Positions 31,859 to 41,671 of a stretch of DNA of 64,000 bases are shown here, piece after piece. Position 1 is the stretch's first letter; each line of letters opens with the position of its first letter. The translations under genes were made by a program, and so were the position numbers. The stretch is from Prochlorococcus sp. AG-388-D03. GTDB taxonomy: Bacteria; Cyanobacteriota; Cyanobacteriia; PCC-6307; Cyanobiaceae. The notes beneath the pieces were generated by a model that did not search any database, was not told where the DNA came from, and was given only the letters and a program-made list of their open reading frames with translations. The stretch lies in NCBI GenBank assembly GCA_003279875.1, contig QCGN01000006.1, forward strand, positions 1 to 64,000, written 5' to 3'.

Positions 31859-33417
31859 TTTTTGATAATTTCTTTTATGGTCTTTCTATCTAAAATATGA
31901 AAATCAAGGTTACTTTCTGTTAGGTTTTTCATGGTTTTAATACTTTCGTTCTCTATTATATTTTCGAGGAATTCAATAATAACTTTTAAAGATAAATTTT
32001 GAACTGCGTTAGGATTTGATCCAATAAAAGATTTATTAATTTTAAAAATATCATTACTATCAATATCTTTTGTATACTTATCATCTATCCTTATGGGAGA
32101 AAAATGACTTGCACCTTCAATAATTAAAAATCTATTTAAGGAATTAGGAGTAGTAGATAAAAATAATTTAAATTGCTCACTAATTAAAGGCGTAATAAGA
32201 TCATAAGTTCCTCCAATAAGTAAAACTGGAATTTCAATCCCAGAATCTTTTTCTTTTGACCAGATTAAACTTCCAAATGCATTAAATCCTACTATGGCAT
32301 TTGCCCCCTTTAAATTATTTATTTCAGGTAATTCGATTTCGTTTAATTGACATTGAAGTAGTTTTGATAAATTTGTTAATGCCAAATCTTTTAGAGCAAT
32401 ATTACATCTTTTAACCAACCCATCTTTAGGTAAATCACCTTCATATAAAAATGCGACTAAAGCACCTAATGAATGCCCCATTAAAATGTAAGAATCGTTG
32501 GCTAATCCAAATTTCCCATTATTATGAGCTTTTATTACTGCATCTAAATCTTTTATACGATACGAGAATAAATCGACACTGCTTGGAATTGCATCACTGC
32601 CTTCAAGGACTTCTAATATGGCCTGGAAATTACTTCCTTTATGATCTATAAATAATACCGGCCATCCTCTCTGACTTAATTCCGTCCCTATCCATCTGAA
32701 ATTATTAATATCTCCTCCTAGTCCAGGCATAAATATAATTAGATCTTTTTTATTTATTTCTTTGCTGTTTTTCCATATTTCTATATTTAAAGGTTCAACT
32801 CGATGAGTAGTATAAATTTTAGTTTTAACTTTTATAAGGTTTGTATTGTATTTGTTTTCTGTTTCCTCCGGAAAAAAGTTGTTAGTTTTTTCTAGTGCAT
32901 TTAATTTTTGTATTAAATTTTGTTGTTTTGCTAATTCCTTTTTCCAGGAAGATATTATTGAAATTAGATTATCAATATCTAATGAAATTTCATCTGAAGG
33001 TAAAGCCTTTAAGATGTCTAAAGTTGAAACTTCCTTTTTGACTTCCAACAAATTTTCTATGGTATTAAAAACCTTAATACCATCGTTGTCATTTGGAACC
33101 AAAATAGTGTTACTTAATTCTGTAAGAATCTTTCTACCTACCCAACTTCTTAATACTTGTATATTTAAACTTTCTTCTTTAAAAACAGGGAATTTTAAAA
33201 ATTTAGATAATTCAAATATTTTTAAAAATCCATTTTGCTTCAACCAATCTATTACTTCTGTAGAATCATTATCATAAGTTTCTAAGTTTGATAACTGATC
33301 AATAGTCAAAGGGAACGACATCTCTTCGAATTTAATATTTATTTTTTCAGCAGCTTTTGAATGATTAGCTGAATAGAAACTAAAAAAACTTAAAAAAATT
33401 ACAAAAATGAATTTCAA
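31855..33417 (-). CDS. secreted alpha/beta hydrolase with N-terminal DUF1400
   Basis: A 520-aa protein with an N-terminal signal peptide (FVIFLSFFSFYSANHSKAAE). DUF1400 follows at about residues 24-150 (FEEMSFPLTIDQLSNLETY), then an alpha/beta hydrolase fold. The nucleophile elbow is GHSLGALVAF, and the candidate catalytic His is in IEGASHFSPI. Such proteins occur across cyanobacteria as predicted extracytoplasmic lipases/esterases; the substrate is unknown. The start codon lies only 2 nt from the divergent MFS start. Confidence 0.82.
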   Translation of the reverse strand: MKFIFVIFLSFFSFYSANHSKAAEKINIKFEEMSFPLTIDQLSNLETYDNDSTEVIDWLKQNGFLKIFELSKFLKFPVFKEESLNIQVLRSWVGRKILTELSNTILVPNDNDGIKVFNTIENLLEVKKEVSTLDILKALPSDEISLDIDNLISIISSWKKELAKQQNLIQKLNALEKTNNFFPEETENKYNTNLIKVKTKIYTTHRVEPLNIEIWKNSKEINKKDLIIFMPGLGGDINNFRWIGTELSQRGWPVLFIDHKGSNFQAILEVLEGSDAIPSSVDLFSYRIKDLDAVIKAHNNGKFGLANDSYILMGHSLGALVAFLYEGDLPKDGLVKRCNIALKDLALTNLSKLLQCQLNEIELPEINNLKGANAIVGFNAFGSLIWSKEKDSGIEIPVLLIGGTYDLITPLISEQFKLFLSTTPNSLNRFLIIEGASHFSPIRIDDKYTKDIDSNDIFKINKSFIGSNPNAVQNLSLKVIIEFLENIIENESIKTMKNLTESNLDFHILDRKTIKEIIKN

Positions 33418-33419
33418 TT

Positions 33420-34649
33420 GTGGTTAACCCGAATAAATTTCTTATTAATAAACTTTGGTGGAGTCAATTTCCTTTTCATTTAAGGTTAATTACTAAAATA
33501 AGATTTTTTGCATCATTTGGAGCAGGAGGTGTTATTTATTTAACATCCCTTATTTTCAATAATATTGGTTTATCAGCAACTGAAATTGGTCTAGGTTTTA
33601 CAATATCGGCAATTATAGGCACTTTAACAAGACTTTTTACAGGTAATTACTTAAATAAAAAGTACGAAATTCATTATCCTTTAGTTATCTCTTCATTAAT
33701 AAGCGTTGCTGCAGGGTTTTTTCTTATTATTTCAAAAGATACTTTCTTTTACATAGTTGGGCAAGCTTTTGTTGGTGCAGCGGCTGGTATATATTGGCCT
33801 ACTGCAGAGTTTGTAGTCCCATATTTTTGTCATCCTATCAATACTAGAAAAGCTTATGCTCTGGTTAGAAGTTCTGAGGCATTGGGGATATTTCTAGGAG
33901 TATTTATTGGAGGATTTATGAATAATTTCATATATCTCAAATCGATTTTTATAAATGATATATTTTGTATGTTCACAATTATTTTTTTGGTTTTAAGAAA
34001 TAAAACCTCGATTAAAAAAATATTAGAAAACTATCAAAAAAGTTCTTTAGATCTAATTAAAACTAATCAAGAAAAGTGGAACAAAAATACACTTTTAATA
34101 GTTTCATCTTTAGTTTTGATAACTACATCTCTCGCTTTAATTCAAGTAACATTACCGCTCGATCTTGTTAAGGGTGGGGTTTATAGAGATGCAATAAATG
34201 AACGAATTATTAGTTTTATAATATCTTTTCAATTAATTTTATTATTAATTATACAATGGCCAATTGGTTCATGGATATCAAAAAAAGGAAAATTGTTTGG
34301 ATTGAAATTTAGTCTTATTAACTTTTCTTTTGCTTCATTTTTATTATTTATATCTAGTTATTTAAATTTTGCTACTTTTTATTTTGTATTTATTGCAATG
34401 ATTCTTGTAGGTTTAGGCACATCTTCTTTTCTTCCAACGTCTACAGACATCGTTTTCTGCATAGCCCCTTTAAATAAAAAAGGTTATGCACTTGCACTTT
34501 TATCCCAATGTTTTGCCATGGGATATTTCTTTGGGCCATTCATTTCTGGGAGGGTTTTAGATTTTTTCGGTTATGCCTCAATAATTTGGGGAGCAATTTC
34601 CTTTTTCTGTTTTTTAATGTTTGCAATAATATTTAAGAAATTATTTTAA
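33420..34649 (+). CDS. major facilitator superfamily transporter
   Basis: A 409-aa membrane protein with about twelve hydrophobic helices, an MFS-like inter-helix loop (LTRLFTGNYLNKKYE) and the symmetric second half after a cytoplasmic loop near residues 190-220. The substrate is unknown. The GTG start at 33420 leaves 2 nt to the divergent hydrolase gene, so its promoter must lie inside that gene unless translation begins further in. Confidence 0.85.
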   Translation: MVNPNKFLINKLWWSQFPFHLRLITKIRFFASFGAGGVIYLTSLIFNNIGLSATEIGLGFTISAIIGTLTRLFTGNYLNKKYEIHYPLVISSLISVAAGFFLIISKDTFFYIVGQAFVGAAAGIYWPTAEFVVPYFCHPINTRKAYALVRSSEALGIFLGVFIGGFMNNFIYLKSIFINDIFCMFTIIFLVLRNKTSIKKILENYQKSSLDLIKTNQEKWNKNTLLIVSSLVLITTSLALIQVTLPLDLVKGGVYRDAINERIISFIISFQLILLLIIQWPIGSWISKKGKLFGLKFSLINFSFASFLLFISSYLNFATFYFVFIAMILVGLGTSSFLPTSTDIVFCIAPLNKKGYALALLSQCFAMGYFFGPFISGRVLDFFGYASIIWGAISFFCFLMFAIIFKKLF

Positions 34650-34671
34650 AATTTATTTCAAATAAAAATTT

Positions 34672-35040
34672 TTATTTATTTTCTATTTCAATAATTCTTC
34701 TCTCTCTAAGAAATAAGAAAAAAGGAGCAGAGAAAGCAAATGCTATTAAAAAAGTTCCAATGTAAACAATCCACATATTTTTTATATTCAATTTTTTTGA
34801 CTCATTTACTATCCAAATAAAAACGGCACTAGCACCCACTAATAAATCTCTAGAAATTGATTGAGCTGCAGGATTTGCATTTGCTAATGAAATAAAGTTC
34901 TTAATATCAAAACTATTCCCATATTCAATTGCAAAATCAAAATTTGCCATCATAGGAAGTATTGCTCCAAGTATTGATAGAGATAGGTAAAGATAGGAAA
35001 GTGCTTTTTTATTATTTTTTAATGTGTTTAATGAATTCAT
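34672..35040 (-). CDS. DUF2834 membrane protein
   Basis: About 122 aa with three hydrophobic helices. The family pattern is ANANPAAQSISRDLLVGASAVFIW followed by NESKKLNIKN. DUF2834 proteins are common in cyanobacteria and have no known role. I prefer the ATG at 35040; the track starts two codons earlier at a TTG. It is divergent from the PfkB gene with about 30 nt between starts. Confidence 0.75.
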   Translation of the reverse strand: MNSLNTLKNNKKALSYLYLSLSILGAILPMMANFDFAIEYGNSFDIKNFISLANANPAAQSISRDLLVGASAVFIWIVNESKKLNIKNMWIVYIGTFLIAFAFSAPFFLFLRERRIIEIENK

Positions 35041-35069
35041 ATACAAATGATATTTATCCTAATAATAGT

Positions 35070-35945
35070 ATGCAAAAACTTATGATTGTTGAAGAAAATA
35101 ATTCAGTAAATGAATTTCAATTTACAAAAGGGAACTTAAAGTTTGCTGTTATTGGACATATTGAATGGATAAACTTTATTGAAGTTAATCAACTACCAAA
35201 ACCAGGTTTAATCTCTCATTCAAAAAAATCTTTAGAATTCCCCGCAGGAGGAGGAACTGTAATTGCAAAAAGACTTCGAGAATTAACAAATAGTGAAGTT
35301 CATTTCTTTACATCTTTAGGGAATGATTTTTATGGAAATCAATGTTTAAATATTATAGAAAATATGGGTATTAAATTACATGTTGCATGGCGTGACAAAC
35401 CAACAAGAAAAGGATTTAGTCTAATTGATTCTGAGGGTGAAAGAGCTATTACTATTATTGGCGATAGATTGGCTCCAACGCATAAAGATAATTTAGATTG
35501 GAGTTCTCTTAATAATATGGATGGGATTTTTATTACAGCTGCAGATAAGGAAATATTAAAAAAATCTAGAATTGCAAAATCATTATGTACTACTCCCAGA
35601 TTAGGATTAGATATAATTAACGATTCAGGTGTATTTTTAGATGGACTTATTGGAAGTAATCTTGATCCAGGGGAATTTTTTAATTTAAATGAATTAAAGT
35701 TAATGCCAAAATTTGTTATTAAAACTGAAGGAGAGAATGGAGGAATAGTTTTTCCAGGAGGTAGATATAAAGCTATTGAAAATAAAATAAATAAGGTTGA
35801 TTCATACGGATGTGGTGACTCTTTCGCAGCTGGGATCCTTTATGGATTGTCATCAGGTTGGGATATAGAAGAAATTTTAAATCTTGCTAAAATAATGGGT
35901 AAAAGCTGTAGTGAACATTTTGGACCATATAAATATGATAAATAA
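35070..35945 (+). CDS. PfkB/ribokinase-family sugar kinase
   Basis: The protein has the ribokinase fold: FPAGGGTVIAKRLRELTNSEV near the start, and near the end the ATP/anion-hole motif DSYGCGDSFAAGILYGL with the catalytic Asp. The phosphorylated substrate is unknown. I chose ATG 35070 (or 35082), because the track start at 34962 runs into the opposite DUF2834 gene and its first 36 residues have no family match. Confidence 0.85.
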   Translation: MQKLMIVEENNSVNEFQFTKGNLKFAVIGHIEWINFIEVNQLPKPGLISHSKKSLEFPAGGGTVIAKRLRELTNSEVHFFTSLGNDFYGNQCLNIIENMGIKLHVAWRDKPTRKGFSLIDSEGERAITIIGDRLAPTHKDNLDWSSLNNMDGIFITAADKEILKKSRIAKSLCTTPRLGLDIINDSGVFLDGLIGSNLDPGEFFNLNELKLMPKFVIKTEGENGGIVFPGGRYKAIENKINKVDSYGCGDSFAAGILYGLSSGWDIEEILNLAKIMGKSCSEHFGPYKYDK

Positions 35946-35966
35946 CTATAGGTAGGTATATTTTTT

Positions 35967-36158
35967 ATGAAAAATTTTTTGGATATAAAAAGAAGAGCTC
36001 TTGTTGATTCAATTATTATTTTTTTCTTATTTATTTCTTCCCTAATTTTTGATTCTCTAAAAACATTAGCTGGAATATTCACATATGGGATTTTCAAAAA
36101 GGAAATATTGACTACTAGAAGCAACTTGGGATTTGATTTTAAAATAAAAATCAAATGA
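35967..36158 (+). CDS. small one-helix protein, unknown
   Basis: 63 aa with one hydrophobic segment (about residues 14-36, DSIIIFFLFISSLIFDSL) and a basic tail. It follows the kinase gene by 21 nt. Its stop overlaps the next start as ATGA, which supports both ORFs being translated. No family recognised. Confidence 0.55.
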   Translation: MKNFLDIKRRALVDSIIIFFLFISSLIFDSLKTLAGIFTYGIFKKEILTTRSNLGFDFKIKIK

Positions 36159-36508
36159 ATATAATTTTAATATTTTTTGCTTTAACTTTATTTGTATTAA
36201 TTTCTAAAAATAAATATTTAAGAAAAAATAAGAAGAATAATTTATTTAAATTTAAAAAGAAATTACTTAGTAAAGAATCAAATATAGAAAAAATTTTTTC
36301 AAGAGATGATGAAAAGACCTCTTCAGATCCAAATATTAATATTAATATTGGACTTTATGAAAATGAATATAATATAAACAGAAAATCTAATATTCATAGG
36401 GCAAGACTTTCAAAATTTAAGAAATCAAAACTAAATGGAGAAATTATATTTATAGATCAAGATCAAAAAATCTTCAAATTTATTAATGGTAAAAAAAAAT
36501 ATATCTAA
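36155..36508 (+). CDS. small membrane-anchored basic protein, unknown
   Basis: 117 aa. An N-terminal helix (MNIILIFFALTLFVLI) is followed by a very basic, Asn/Lys-rich stretch and a short C-terminal beta-like segment (GEIIFIDQDQKIFKFINGKK). It overlaps the previous gene by 4 nt, suggesting coupled translation. Confidence 0.55.
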   Translation: MNIILIFFALTLFVLISKNKYLRKNKKNNLFKFKKKLLSKESNIEKIFSRDDEKTSSDPNININIGLYENEYNINRKSNIHRARLSKFKKSKLNGEIIFIDQDQKIFKFINGKKKYI

Positions 36509-36520
36509 TTTATAAATTAT

Positions 36521-37039
36521 TTAGTTACATTCAAGACTATCTCTAGTTGAAACTCCTGTAGTGGGATTAACTCCCTCAGCAATTTTGCAAAGATTCCTTT
36601 GATCTTCACTATCAAGAATCGCGTAAGAAAAGTCTGCACCTTCTATTTGAGCACCTGCAAAGCTACTTCCAGAAGCTATCATATTTACTAAAATAGAATT
36701 TCTTAAGTCTGTTTTTTGGAAATTAACCCTATCTGCGAGTGTGTCAGTTAGGTCAATACCATTGAGATTTGAACCTTTCAAATCTGACAAAGTTAATGTT
36801 GTACCGTGAAGATCAACCTCGCTAAAATCTGCATCTCTTGCTACCGCTCCTGCTATTGATGACAAATGAAGATCCTCTCCGTGAAAATCAAAACCAGTTA
36901 TATTGGACCTTACATAACTAGGAACTTCATCCCCCTCTCCTTTTATGGCGACATTTGCACCGGCGAAAACAGGAGATGAAAATATTAAAAACGAACTAGC
37001 TAGACATAAAAAATATTTCAAGAACCTAATTAATTTCAT
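36521..37039 (-). CDS. thylakoid-lumen/periplasm pentapeptide-repeat protein
   Basis: 172 aa with a clear signal peptide ([21 protein letters not shown]). A right-handed beta-helix of A(D/N)LXX-type repeats spans about residues 50-145 ([25 protein letters not shown]). A C-terminal cap carries two cysteines ([15 protein letters not shown]...LEC). The cap resembles plant thylakoid-lumen TL15/TL17-type proteins. Function unknown; lumenal location inferred. Confidence 0.85.
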   Translation of the reverse strand: MKLIRFLKYFLCLASSFLIFSSPVFAGANVAIKGEGDEVPSYVRSNITGFDFHGEDLHLSSIAGAVARDADFSEVDLHGTTLTLSDLKGSNLNGIDLTDTLADRVNFQKTDLRNSILVNMIASGSSFAGAQIEGADFSYAILDSEDQRNLCKIAEGVNPTTGVSTRDSLECN

Positions 37040-37123
37040 ATTAAGAATTTTTCAATACCCTTATCTTATATCAATAAGATAATGAATCAAAATCATTTTA
37101 AAATTTAAATAAAGTTTTTAAAA

Positions 37124-37708
37124 TTATTTAACACTATAAATTTTAAATTTAGGTTGTAAATTTTTTATGCAATCGTAAAGTTTTTGATTATCTTTACTAT
37201 TGGTAACTTTGAATTCAGATTCAACACTTCCGTCCTTATCTCTTATAGCTTGATTTAAAACAACAGAACCATTCTCATCAGAAACAGATCTATGAAAGGT
37301 TCCTCTAGGAATTTTTAAGATTAATCCACATGATTCTAATCTTACTTTGTAGAAAGGATATTCCCAGTTAAAGTTTACGAGATAAAAAGTTCTTCCTCCT
37401 GATATAGCTAAAAGGTTATCTTCTTGTTTGTGATGAATATAAAACTGCCAATTACCTAATTCTTTATCATTAGGTGGACTTACAGCTGGACCTTTATGAA
37501 TTACTAAATCTCTAAAGTTTGAGTTATTAATACTAATATCAAAAAATCTGACATCTTTTGTATCACGAAATTTCTCGTAACTTTTCAATTCAAACATTTC
37601 AGAATTGTTTGGCTTGATAAATTCGATTTTTAAAGTTGAATTCAATTTATTTGGAATATTATTTAAATGAAAACAGATATATTTTGAAGATAACGTATCA
37701 GTTAACAC
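37124..37708 (-). CDS. conserved hypothetical protein, possibly cupin-like
   Basis: 194 aa, soluble. The C-terminal half (YKVRLESCGLILKIPRGTFHRSVSDE) reads like a small double-stranded beta-helix with a histidine in the expected place of cupins, but only one His is evident. There is no signal peptide. It lies downstream of the transglutaminase gene on the same strand, about 75 nt away. No function can be assigned. Confidence 0.55.
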   Translation of the reverse strand: MLTDTLSSKYICFHLNNIPNKLNSTLKIEFIKPNNSEMFELKSYEKFRDTKDVRFFDISINNSNFRDLVIHKGPAVSPPNDKELGNWQFYIHHKQEDNLLAISGGRTFYLVNFNWEYPFYKVRLESCGLILKIPRGTFHRSVSDENGSVVLNQAIRDKDGSVESEFKVTNSKDNQKLYDCIKNLQPKFKIYSVK

Positions 37709-37784
37709 TAAATGAGGAACACCTCTACTAAGTTGATAATTAAGATTATTTTTTAAATATCCTTCAATAAAATTTAAAGTTTAA

Positions 37785-38645
37785 TTAATTACTAATTTCT
37801 AAAGGTTTTATTTCCCATGTCAAATTATTTTTAAGGTTTGTTTTACCTCTGAAGTTCCCTGTTATCACAGCCGTTAGGTTGGATTTTGAAGAAGATACTA
37901 ATGTTAAATACCTTTCGTCTATTAATCCTTTACCGCTTGGATCAAAACCTCTCCAACCAGCACCTGGAATATATAATTCAGCCCATGCATGTAATTCAAA
38001 TTCTTTTGGTAGAGGATCTTCAAAGTGATAACCACTAACAAATCTGCTTGGAATTCCTACTGATCTGCATGCCTCTACCATTAACATTGCTAAGTCTCTG
38101 CATGACCCAACCCTTTCTCTAAGAGTCCTACTTGCTGGCCATGCTGGGCCATTATGTCTTTTCGTATATTTAACTCGATCTTGAATAATTTCTATAAGTT
38201 GAAATGTGAAAGATAAGGCATTATTACAACTTCCTGCTAATGACTCTTGCGCTAATTCAACAGCAGACGGATCATGCTGACCATTTGGCATCCATCCTTC
38301 TAAAGCACCCTGTAGATCTCTGTTAATGATGCTTCTACAAAAGGGTAATGTAAGATCCCTTTCTTTAATACCATCAAGAATGCAAGGATGTTTAAGTGTC
38401 TCAACCTCGCTTATTGCTTTAATAGATAAAGAATCGGTATACCCCTCAAATGTAATTCTATTAATCTCTTCACCACTAGCGGCAAGCAACGGATAAAGAA
38501 TTTTAGGATTTGGAGAAATATTTAAATTAAAGTTTATTAGCCTTTGAAATCCATGAGATCTTGGCTTGATACATAATCGATGTTCCCCCAATTGAACTGA
38601 TTCTTCATAAGAATATTCAAGATTGTGGATATATTTAATTTTCAT
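37785..38645 (-). CDS. transglutaminase-like cysteine protease/ligase
   Basis: 286 aa. The N-terminal bacterial transglutaminase domain (about 1-100; LEYSYEESVQLGEHRLCIKP) precedes a transglutaminase core with Cys in VGSCRDLAMLMVEACRS, His in ELHAWAELYIPG and Asp in RGFDPSGKG. The start overlaps the Alpha-E stop by 4 nt. In many bacteria the same three genes occur together, predicted to make and process an unknown peptide-like product. Confidence 0.88.
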   Translation of the reverse strand: MKIKYIHNLEYSYEESVQLGEHRLCIKPRSHGFQRLINFNLNISPNPKILYPLLAASGEEINRITFEGYTDSLSIKAISEVETLKHPCILDGIKERDLTLPFCRSIINRDLQGALEGWMPNGQHDPSAVELAQESLAGSCNNALSFTFQLIEIIQDRVKYTKRHNGPAWPASRTLRERVGSCRDLAMLMVEACRSVGIPSRFVSGYHFEDPLPKEFELHAWAELYIPGAGWRGFDPSGKGLIDERYLTLVSSSKSNLTAVITGNFRGKTNLKNNLTWEIKPLEISN

Positions 38646-39598
38646 TGATCAAATTCTTTATTTATAAAATATTTATCTTCTATGAGATTATGCAGTTTGT
38701 TTAAATCAATTTGTAAGGAATCAATAGCCTCATGTAGTCCGTCTTTAATTATATCTTCAATTCTGATATAACTCCACTTTGCCTTGAGCAAACCTCTCAT
38801 ACACTCAAGTTTTGAGGGGTTGTCTGAACTTGGATAGGTATCAATCATTTTTAATGTATTACTTATACCATCCAAACAATATCTAACAGATCTTGGGAAA
38901 TTATTATCTAACAAGAGAAATCGTGCTACTGATTTCGGCTGGATAGAATTTTGTTCTGCTTTCCTGAACATTTGATAAGCACCTGCCGAACGCAAAAGAG
39001 CAATCCATTGCAGTTCATCAAGGACTCCTCCAAGTTCATCTAAGCTTGGTAGTAATAAATAATATTTTACATCTAGGATTCTTGATGTTTTATCAGCTCT
39101 TTCTATTAATCTACCTAAAATACTAAATTGACATGCAAGATCTTTGCTAAGAGTGGCGTCTGTAATGCCATAAAATAACTGACATCCTCTTCTTATTTCG
39201 CTTAATTGCTCCTGCCTTGGAAGGTCCCATATAGGCTCACCTTCTTGTAAATTCCAATACAAGATATTAATTTGTTCCCACATTTCAGATGTCATTACAT
39301 CTCTTATTTGCCTAGCATTTTCTCTGGCCAATTGAATACAAGAGATTATGCTGTTGGGATTTATTCGATCCCTAATTAAAAAATTAATAACATCATCTTG
39401 TTTTTTTTCTGGAAATCTTGAATCAAATGTTTCTCTATCACTTGAAGCATCAATTAAAGGTAGCCATGGTTCTGCGCTCCCTGGCGGGCAATCTAAAGAC
39501 ATTGCTTCACTAACCTCCACGAAACGAGATATGTTTTCAGCACGTTCTAAATAACGATTAATCCAATAAAGGGATTCAGCTACACGACTTAAAAGCAT
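38642..39598 (-). CDS. Alpha-E domain protein (DUF403)
   Basis: 318 aa, all-helical. The start MLLSRVAESLYWINRYLERAEN is the family signature, and GRLIERADKTSRILDVKYY and LRSAGAYQMFRKAE follow. It lies 1 nt after the ATP-grasp gene and overlaps the transglutaminase by 4 nt. It probably serves as a partner of the ATP-grasp enzyme (inference from conserved neighbourhood). Confidence 0.9.
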   Translation of the reverse strand: MLLSRVAESLYWINRYLERAENISRFVEVSEAMSLDCPPGSAEPWLPLIDASSDRETFDSRFPEKKQDDVINFLIRDRINPNSIISCIQLARENARQIRDVMTSEMWEQINILYWNLQEGEPIWDLPRQEQLSEIRRGCQLFYGITDATLSKDLACQFSILGRLIERADKTSRILDVKYYLLLPSLDELGGVLDELQWIALLRSAGAYQMFRKAEQNSIQPKSVARFLLLDNNFPRSVRYCLDGISNTLKMIDTYPSSDNPSKLECMRGLLKAKWSYIRIEDIIKDGLHEAIDSLQIDLNKLHNLIEDKYFINKEFDQ

Positions 39599-39599
39599 T

Positions 39600-41033
39600 C
39601 TAATTCCCTACAACCCATGTATCTTTGCATCCTCCTCCTTGAGATGAATTGACTACTAAAGAACCTTTTTTTAAGGCAACTCTAGTTAGACCTCCTGGAC
39701 TCACCCATGAATCTTTACCCCTTAAAATATAGGGTCTTAGATCAACGTGACATGGATAAAGTTCACCATCACATAATGATGGAACTGTAGAAAGTTCTAA
39801 AGTTGGTTGAGCTATAAAATTTCTAGGATTATTTTTGATTTTATCAGAGAATTCATTTATCTCAGTAGTAGTTGATTGAGGACCAATTAACATTCCATAA
39901 CCACCAGCTTCAGAGACTGATTTGACAACAAGTTTTGGAAGGTTCTTTAAAACATATTCTCTATCCTTTTCGTAATAACAAATATAGGTTTCAACATTTT
40001 TTATTATTGGTTCTTCATCAAGAAAATATTTGATCATTTTAGGAACAAAAGAATAAATCATTTTGTCATCTGCTATTCCTGTCCCTGGAACATTCGCAAC
40101 AGCAACATGACCTGCTCTCATGACATCTAGTAAGCCACTAATACCTAAATATGAATCTTTTCTGAAATGTAGAGGATCTAAAAAATCATCATCAATTCTT
40201 CTATAAATCACATCTACCCTTTTTAATCCAGAGGTAGTTTTTAAGTAAACATATTCATCATTACAGATTAAATCATGACCTTGAACTAATTGAATACCCA
40301 TTTCTTGAGCTAGATAACTATGTTCAAAATATGCACTATTAAAGATTCCAGGCGTTAATAAAACTATTTTTGGTGTATCGGTCCAAACAGCAAGTTCTTG
40401 TAAAGTCTTTAACAAAAATGATGGGTATTCATCAATAGGTTTAACTATTCTTCCCGAGAAAAGGTTAGGGAAGATATTCTTCATAACTAATCTATTCTCC
40501 AGAAAATAAGCCACGCCAGAAGGGCATCTTAAATTGTCTTCTAAAACATGCCATGTACCTCTTCCGTCTCTTATTAAATCAAGTCCCGATATTTGACACC
40601 ATTTGTTTAATGGAGGCTTAAAACCTAACATTTGAGGCCTCCATCCATCTGAGCTTTCAATTAATTCTCTTGGGATTATTCCATCATTAATAATATTTTG
40701 AGAGTTATATATATCATCTAAGAAAAGATCTATTGCCTCAAGCCTCTGTTTTAAGCCCTCTTCTAAAGTTATCCAGTCATGCTTACTTATTATTCTCGGT
40801 AAAGGGTCAAAAGGTAATATTCTTTCTGTGCCTTTTAAGCCTGTATCGTTTAACCTAAAAGTTGCTCCATGTCTAAGTAACAACTTCTTGGCCGCCGAAT
40901 GATTTCTGTTTAGTTCGTCTAAACCCATATTATCTAGTGAAGATAATAAGGGAGTTAAGATTTCTCTAGCTGAATTCAAATTGTCTTTAAAGTATTCATC
41001 AAAATTATTTTTAGGACGATAATTTGAAAACAT
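39600..41033 (-). CDS. circularly permuted ATP-grasp type 2 protein (DUF404/DUF407)
   Basis: 477 aa. Family marks are RHGATFRLND, LPFDPLPRIIS, LEDNLRCPSGVAYFLENR, YRRIDDDFLDPL and VKSVSEAGGYGMLIGP. The C-terminal part has RPYILRGKDSWVSPGGLTRVAL. ATP-grasp enzymes of this class are predicted to form peptide-type bonds in an undetermined small product. First gene of the operon with the Alpha-E and transglutaminase genes. Confidence 0.9.
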   Translation of the reverse strand: MFSNYRPKNNFDEYFKDNLNSAREILTPLLSSLDNMGLDELNRNHSAAKKLLLRHGATFRLNDTGLKGTERILPFDPLPRIISKHDWITLEEGLKQRLEAIDLFLDDIYNSQNIINDGIIPRELIESSDGWRPQMLGFKPPLNKWCQISGLDLIRDGRGTWHVLEDNLRCPSGVAYFLENRLVMKNIFPNLFSGRIVKPIDEYPSFLLKTLQELAVWTDTPKIVLLTPGIFNSAYFEHSYLAQEMGIQLVQGHDLICNDEYVYLKTTSGLKRVDVIYRRIDDDFLDPLHFRKDSYLGISGLLDVMRAGHVAVANVPGTGIADDKMIYSFVPKMIKYFLDEEPIIKNVETYICYYEKDREYVLKNLPKLVVKSVSEAGGYGMLIGPQSTTTEINEFSDKIKNNPRNFIAQPTLELSTVPSLCDGELYPCHVDLRPYILRGKDSWVSPGGLTRVALKKGSLVVNSSQGGGCKDTWVVGN

Positions 41034-41171
41034 ATATCTCTTCTTTTATTAACTTTTTACTTTAGCTTAGAATCATATTAAGTATTTAAAACTACAAAAA
41101 GAAATATCCATAAACAAAATCTATTTCAATAATTTATACATTGAACTATATTTCTTAAAAATATAAAAAAC

Positions 41172-41408
41172 ATGAACTCTGGTAATTGGCAATTTGTTTT
41201 TTTTAGATATTTTGCGAGTTTACTTTTTATTCTCTCTCATAGTTTGCTTGTTTTAGATCATCTACCTACTGGAGCTGCATTACATGGTTTGGGGGAAGTT
41301 TTTATAGCACCTTGGGCGTTTAGGGAAAGAGCCTGGGATTTAGTGGCTATTGCAATTTTATTTTTCTTCTTTGATATTTGGGGATTAATTAACACTCCTT
41401 GGAATTAA
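41172..41408 (+). CDS. small membrane protein, unknown
   Basis: 78 aa, two hydrophobic helices (about 8-28 and 52-70) separated by a Gly/His loop (DHLPTGAALHGLGEV). Good codon structure and clear ATG. It is divergent from the ATP-grasp operon. No family recognised. Confidence 0.65.
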   Translation: MNSGNWQFVFFRYFASLLFILSHSLLVLDHLPTGAALHGLGEVFIAPWAFRERAWDLVAIAILFFFFDIWGLINTPWN

Positions 41409-41449
41409 TTGATAATATTTATTAACTATTAGTAAATAATTTACTAAAA

Positions 41450-41671
41450 ATGAAATCTAAAATAAAACGAACTTTTAATTTAATTTTATCTTTTTTATTA
41501 ACAAATACTTATTTTCTATATGCTCACGATTCATTTAATGGAGGATGTGAAAATCATTGTAAAGAATCTGTTAAACAATTAATTATGAATAATGAATTAA
41601 ATAATATTAGTAATAAAAATCAAATTGAAGATAATGATTCTTGTTTAAGTAAATCACTTTGTAGAGGTTGA
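41450..41671 (+). CDS. small exported cysteine-containing protein
   Basis: 73 aa with an N-terminal signal-like segment (RTFNLILSFLLTNTYFLYA|HD). A short polar domain with four cysteines follows (GGCENHCKES ... DSCLSKSLCRG), so two disulfides are possible. Its last 52 nt overlap the convergent zinc-ribbon gene. Confidence 0.55.
   Translation: MKSKIKRTFNLILSFLLTNTYFLYAHDSFNGGCENHCKESVKQLIMNNELNNISNKNQIEDNDSCLSKSLCRG

Noticed and set aside
35840-36154. 104-codon minus-strand ORF over the PfkB 3' end
   Set aside because: Overlaps the conserved end of the kinase and the next small gene; no domain signal.
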